Assembly: GCA_964519665.1 (NCBI GenBank) | Contig: CAZFIV010000014.1 | Coordinates: 1 to 64,000 of the forward strand | Source of the DNA: JANQQN01 sp964519665 | GTDB lineage: Bacteria > Myxococcota > Kuafuiibacteriia > Kuafuiibacteriales > Kuafuiibacteriaceae | Reading direction: 5' to 3' | DNA: 64,000 nt | Part shown: positions 60,973 through 64,000 of the stretch, in pieces | How the letters are laid out: each line of letters begins with the position of its first letter | Position numbering within the stretch: the stretch's first letter is position 1 | Position numbers and translations under genes: made by a program | Notes under the pieces: model-generated | The model's database searches: none | The model's input: only the letters and a program-made list of their open reading frames with translations | Told to the model about the DNA's origin: nothing

Positions 60973-61503
60973 ATGAACTATCGCACCCTCGCCATCGCCC
61001 TCCTGTCCACCTCGATCGGGGTCGCCGTCGTGAACGCGACCTCGGCGATCTCCGCCTTGCGCTTCGAGGCTCCCGCCATGACCGTCGACGTCCCTCCCGG
61101 TTCGGTCAAAGCGACGGTCGCCGAAGTGGTCGACACCCCGCGTGGTCAAGTTGTCTTGCTTGAAACGAACGCTCAGCACGACGCCCTTCCGATCTGGGTT
61201 GGAAGCGCCGAAGCTCGCGCCATCGCGCGAGCCCACCATGGCGTTCATACCGTTCGGCCGATGACCCATGACCTCTTCGCCACTTCTCTGGACGACCTCG
61301 ACGTGAAAATCGCCTACGTCCGCGTCGACCGCCTTCGAAGCGATGGCGTGTACATCGGTACCGTGGTTCTCGTGTCTGGCTCGGAGGTCCGCGAGATCGA
61401 CGCTCGGCCATCCGACGCCATCTCGCTCGCGCTCCGCACCGACGCTCCGATCTACGTCGACCAGGATCTCGCGCCACATTTCGTGAACCTGGGGACAGAG
61501 TAA
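60973..61503 (+). CDS. exported bifunctional-nuclease (BFN) domain protein
   Basis: A 176-aa protein with an N-terminal signal-like helix (about 6-28) and a DUF151/BFN domain (about 40-170): VVLLETNAQHDALPIWVGSAEA and the terminal RPSDAISLALRTDAPIYV are family hallmarks. The domain is usually cytosolic in bacteria, so an exported form is unusual. The frame opens at 60799, but ATG 60973 gives the clean signal sequence. The upstream barrel gene ends 193 bp before. It is likely a separate transcript. Confidence 0.87.
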   Translation: MNYRTLAIALLSTSIGVAVVNATSAISALRFEAPAMTVDVPPGSVKATVAEVVDTPRGQVVLLETNAQHDALPIWVGSAEARAIARAHHGVHTVRPMTHDLFATSLDDLDVKIAYVRVDRLRSDGVYIGTVVLVSGSEVREIDARPSDAISLALRTDAPIYVDQDLAPHFVNLGTE

Positions 61504-61605
61504 ATCACCGCCAGCGACGTCGGTTTGCGGGATTCGTGACCGCGGTCTATAACCGCGGACCTGGATACCCTCGACACCAACCTCGCGAAACGCGTTCAGC
61601 AGGCG

Positions 61606-63198
61606 ATGAGCGCCGAGCTCCGGCGTTCGATGCAGGGCCTTCGTCTGCCCAAAAACCCGCGTCCCTTCTTCATGTCCTACCTGCTCCATCATATGGTGGG
61701 ACTCGACGTGTGGGGACGTTACGGCGCGGTTTTCAACACCGAGCCCATTCGCGGCTGTGACCTGTACGTCGAGTGCCGGGTCGGCTCGTACCGACTCGAT
61801 CAAACGGTGGACGGAGGCCTCAGTCACGACCAAGAAGACCGCGAGTCATTCAATTGGTTGGTTGGCCCCCAAGACCTCAACCCATCCGCGGTTCGGTACG
61901 CTTTCTGGAAGCTGAGCCAGCTCAAGTACCAGGAGGCTCTTCAGGACTACTACGATAAGCGCAAGATCCTGGTCGATCAACGGCTCAAGGCGACCGCGGC
62001 GTCCCTCAGCCGTGAGGATCGGGTGCTTCGCAATCGCGAACTGGCGCTCCGGAAGTTCTCGACGCAACGCTGGGAATCCTTCGTTCGCGATGCTTCGAGT
62101 CTATTCTCAAAATACAAAAAGCTCGTCGACCCGTACGTTCGCATTCGCGGCATCAGCAAGGTCCGAATCTTCGTCAACTCCGAAGGCAGCCGCTTCATCA
62201 GCCAGGAGTCCTTCTATGAGGTCGTGATCAACGCGTGGTACTTGACCAGCGAAGGGGTCTACCTCAGCGCCTCCCGTCACTTTCACGCTCGTTTGGCCTC
62301 CGACCTCCCCAAGCTGAGTACAGTCGAAGCCACCATCGACGGGATGGCGACGGACCTCTCGAGCCTAGCGCGCGCCAAACCGCTCGAGCCGTACGCGGGC
62401 CCGGCTCTCCTCGGCGGTCTGGCAACCGGACTGCTCTTTCACGAAGCGCTCGGGCATCGGCTCGAGGGTGAGCGGATGGTCTCCCGTAGCGAGGGCCAGA
62501 CTTTTGCACGCAAGGTCGGTCAACGTATCCTGCCGGAACAGGTCGACCTCATCGATGACCCCACGCTGGCCGAATGGGAAGGCCAACCGCTGTATGGTCA
62601 CTACGAAATCGACGACGAAGGCGTTCCCTCTCAACGCGTCGAGCTCGTCAGAAAAGGCGTATTGCGCAACTTCCTCATGAGCCGCGCGTGTGTGCCGGGC
62701 TTCAAGAGGTCGAATGGACACGGCCGGCACGAGCGGTTTCAGGATCCGATGGCACGGATGGCGAACCTGATCGTGTTGGCCGAGGACCGCCACGAATGGG
62801 GGAATCTGAAGGATATGATGCTCGCCGAGGTTCGACGCCGAAATCTCCCCCACGGGATCATCGTTCGACGCGTGTCGAGCGGCGAGACCCGCACCGACCA
62901 GTACGAGTTCCAAGCGTTCAAAGGGGTACCGACCGAGGTCTATGCGGTCGACCCGACCACCGGACGTGAGAATCGGGTTCGCGACGTGACCTTCATCGGA
63001 ACCCCGCTGGCCGCTCTGCAGCGGATCCGGGCCTTCGGCCAGGCGTACGAGGTCGACAACTCGTACTGCTACGCCGAATCGGGCTCGGTTCCGGTCAGCA
63101 CGATCGCGCCCGCGATGGTCGTCGACGAGCTCGAGCTACAACGATCGTCGACCCGCCTGTATCGCTCGCCGGTGCTCAAGATCCCGCCGATGAAGTGA
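61606..63198 (+). CDS. TldD/PmbA-family metallopeptidase
   Basis: A 530-aa cytosolic zinc protease homologue. The metal motif HEALGHRLEGE near residue 279 has the HExxxH pattern that is typical of TldD. The family C-terminal half follows (GVLRNFLMSR, IIVRRVSSGETRTDQYEFQA shown in part, YCYAESGSVPVS). Such enzymes mature peptides or degrade small proteins, often in TldD-TldE pairs; no partner is adjacent. ATG 61606 is the first clear start, but in-frame codons continue upstream for some 16 residues. Confidence 0.93.
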   Translation: MSAELRRSMQGLRLPKNPRPFFMSYLLHHMVGLDVWGRYGAVFNTEPIRGCDLYVECRVGSYRLDQTVDGGLSHDQEDRESFNWLVGPQDLNPSAVRYAFWKLSQLKYQEALQDYYDKRKILVDQRLKATAASLSREDRVLRNRELALRKFSTQRWESFVRDASSLFSKYKKLVDPYVRIRGISKVRIFVNSEGSRFISQESFYEVVINAWYLTSEGVYLSASRHFHARLASDLPKLSTVEATIDGMATDLSSLARAKPLEPYAGPALLGGLATGLLFHEALGHRLEGERMVSRSEGQTFARKVGQRILPEQVDLIDDPTLAEWEGQPLYGHYEIDDEGVPSQRVELVRKGVLRNFLMSRACVPGFKRSNGHGRHERFQDPMARMANLIVLAEDRHEWGNLKDMMLAEVRRRNLPHGIIVRRVSSGETRTDQYEFQAFKGVPTEVYAVDPTTGRENRVRDVTFIGTPLAALQRIRAFGQAYEVDNSYCYAESGSVPVSTIAPAMVVDELELQRSSTRLYRSPVLKIPPMK

Positions 63199-63257
63199 AT
63201 CGAACCACTACGGTCGAGCCAGCCCGGCGCGATCGGACGCCCTCGTGCTCGCGGGAG

Positions 63258-64000
63258 TCACTCCGGCCCGCCGGAGTCTTCGACCATCAATCGCACCTTC
63301 GTGCCGCCATGGTCGGTCATGACCAAACTCCGCATCGGGATCCCGGTCGCGCGAACCAAGGCTAGACTCGAAACGACAAGGGCCAGCCGCCACTGGGGCG
63401 GCAGCTGTCGCCGGCGCTGCCCGATGCTCTGGTAAAGGCTTCGCAACGCCGAAGCGTCGCCGATCCGACGTCCGTACGGTGGATTGCTCGCCCACAGTCC
63501 CGATTCGCTCGGCGGCTCGAGGAAAGGAGCGCTTCGGCCCAGGGGGGCTTGCAGCCACCGAACGTCAACCCCGGCCCGGGCCGCATTGTCGCGAGCCGCA
63601 GCGACCGCGCCGGCATCGCGATCGCTGCCCACAATGACGTTGGGAGCCGGACGAGCGGCGGCCGCCGCCGCTTCGACAACGGTCTTCCACCGGCGCTCAT
63701 CGAACTCTGGAGCATCCATGAAGGCGAAACGACGCAAGCGGCCGGGCGGAAGCCGGCAGGCCAGCGCCGCCGCTTCGATGCAGATGGTCCCCGCCCCGCA
63801 GAACGGGTCGACCAGGGCTGTCGTAGGGTCCCAGCCCGCGACGACCAGAAGCGCCCGCGCCAGATCCGGACGCAGAGGGGCCTTGCCGGTCGCTTGTCGA
63901 TAGCCGCGCCGGTACAGCGGCTCGCCGGTGACGTCGAGCGAAACGGAACAATCGTCTCGAAGCAGGCGCACGACGACCTGCCACACGGCGTTCGGTTCGA
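63258..64000 (-). CDS. THUMP-type RNA methyltransferase, RlmL/RlmK-like (partial, 5' end beyond the window)
   Basis: The C-terminal part of a Rossmann methyltransferase. Motif I DPFCGAGTICIEAAALA and the catalytic NPPYGRRIG (motif IV) match 23S rRNA or tRNA guanine-N2 methyltransferases. The N-terminal THUMP domain is outside the window. The frame stays open to the last base. The gene is convergent with the TldD-family gene, with a 59-bp gap. The target RNA and position are not known. Confidence 0.87.
   Translation of the reverse strand, partial: EPNAVWQVVVRLLRDDCSVSLDVTGEPLYRRGYRQATGKAPLRPDLARALLVVAGWDPTTALVDPFCGAGTICIEAAALACRLPPGRLRRFAFMDAPEFDERRWKTVVEAAAAAARPAPNVIVGSDRDAGAVAAARDNAARAGVDVRWLQAPLGRSAPFLEPPSESGLWASNPPYGRRIGDASALRSLYQSIGQRRRQLPPQWRLALVVSSLALVRATGIPMRSLVMTDHGGTKVRLMVEDSGGPE

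Overview
The window is GC-rich Gram-negative DNA with dense, mostly single-copy genes. Several traits suggest a Myxococcota or related deltaproteobacterial lineage: FHA-, FecR- and DUF4388-domain proteins, a Hanks-type Ser/Thr kinase, a PP2C-like phosphatase, a degenerate MglA/Ras-like GTPase, a zinc-less DksA homologue, very large TPR proteins, and InlB-repeat/LamG lipoproteins. This placement is inferred from gene content only; there is no rRNA in the window. I see no prophage, insertion sequence, CRISPR array or replication origin. Bases 1-47 hold nothing I can assign.

Layout. 0-8 kb (minus strand): acyl-CoA dehydrogenase and enoyl-CoA hydratase, an unknown protein, a repeat lipoprotein, a degenerate small GTPase, an ankyrin protein and glutathione synthetase. 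8.2-13.4 kb (plus): an unknown protein, a Spy/CpxP-like periplasmic protein followed by a response regulator and sensor kinase (an envelope-stress type module), then a paired acyltransferase and SDR protein. 13.4-18.2 kb: upp, a DksA-like factor, rsgA, a TauE-type permease, and a divergent DUF4336/MarR pair with a clear palindromic operator. 18.2-21.8 kb (minus): an Mla/Mce-type lipid transport cluster mlaE-mlaD-tolC-mlaC. Its tolC has an unresolved, probably frameshifted 5' end next to a 75-bp tandem repeat. 21.9-31.1 kb: a beta-barrel gene overlapping a stand-alone nuoL, RNase P RNA (plus strand), a zinc-ribbon coiled-coil protein, a CAU-anticodon tRNA with an intrinsic terminator, pdxA, a two-FHA/TPR membrane protein and an S41 protease. 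31.2-42.8 kb: an MFS exporter, a membrane protein/lipoprotein/PP2C operon, a FecR protein, a Gfo/Idh/MocA oxidoreductase, a DUF4388 protein with a pseudopilin-like tail, and a polytopic TPR/zinc-ribbon protein.

42.9-56.4 kb is one uninterrupted 13.5-kb gene for a 4510-residue protein made almost entirely of TPR-like helical repeats. Divergent from it, 56.6-60.8 kb is a tightly coupled five-gene operon: Ser/Thr kinase, GYTPxW lipoprotein, short CxCH lipoprotein, CxxCH c-type cytochrome, and an outer-membrane beta-barrel that carries its own CxxCH site. This operon looks like a compact electron-transfer or redox-sensing conduit across the outer membrane and is the most unusual system in the window. 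After it come an exported bifunctional-nuclease-domain protein, a TldD/PmbA-family metalloprotease and a truncated rRNA methyltransferase that runs off the right edge.

Start codons were re-chosen where a long reading frame ran into a neighbour; the reason is given in each entry. All functional names come from motifs read by eye. No database search was run.
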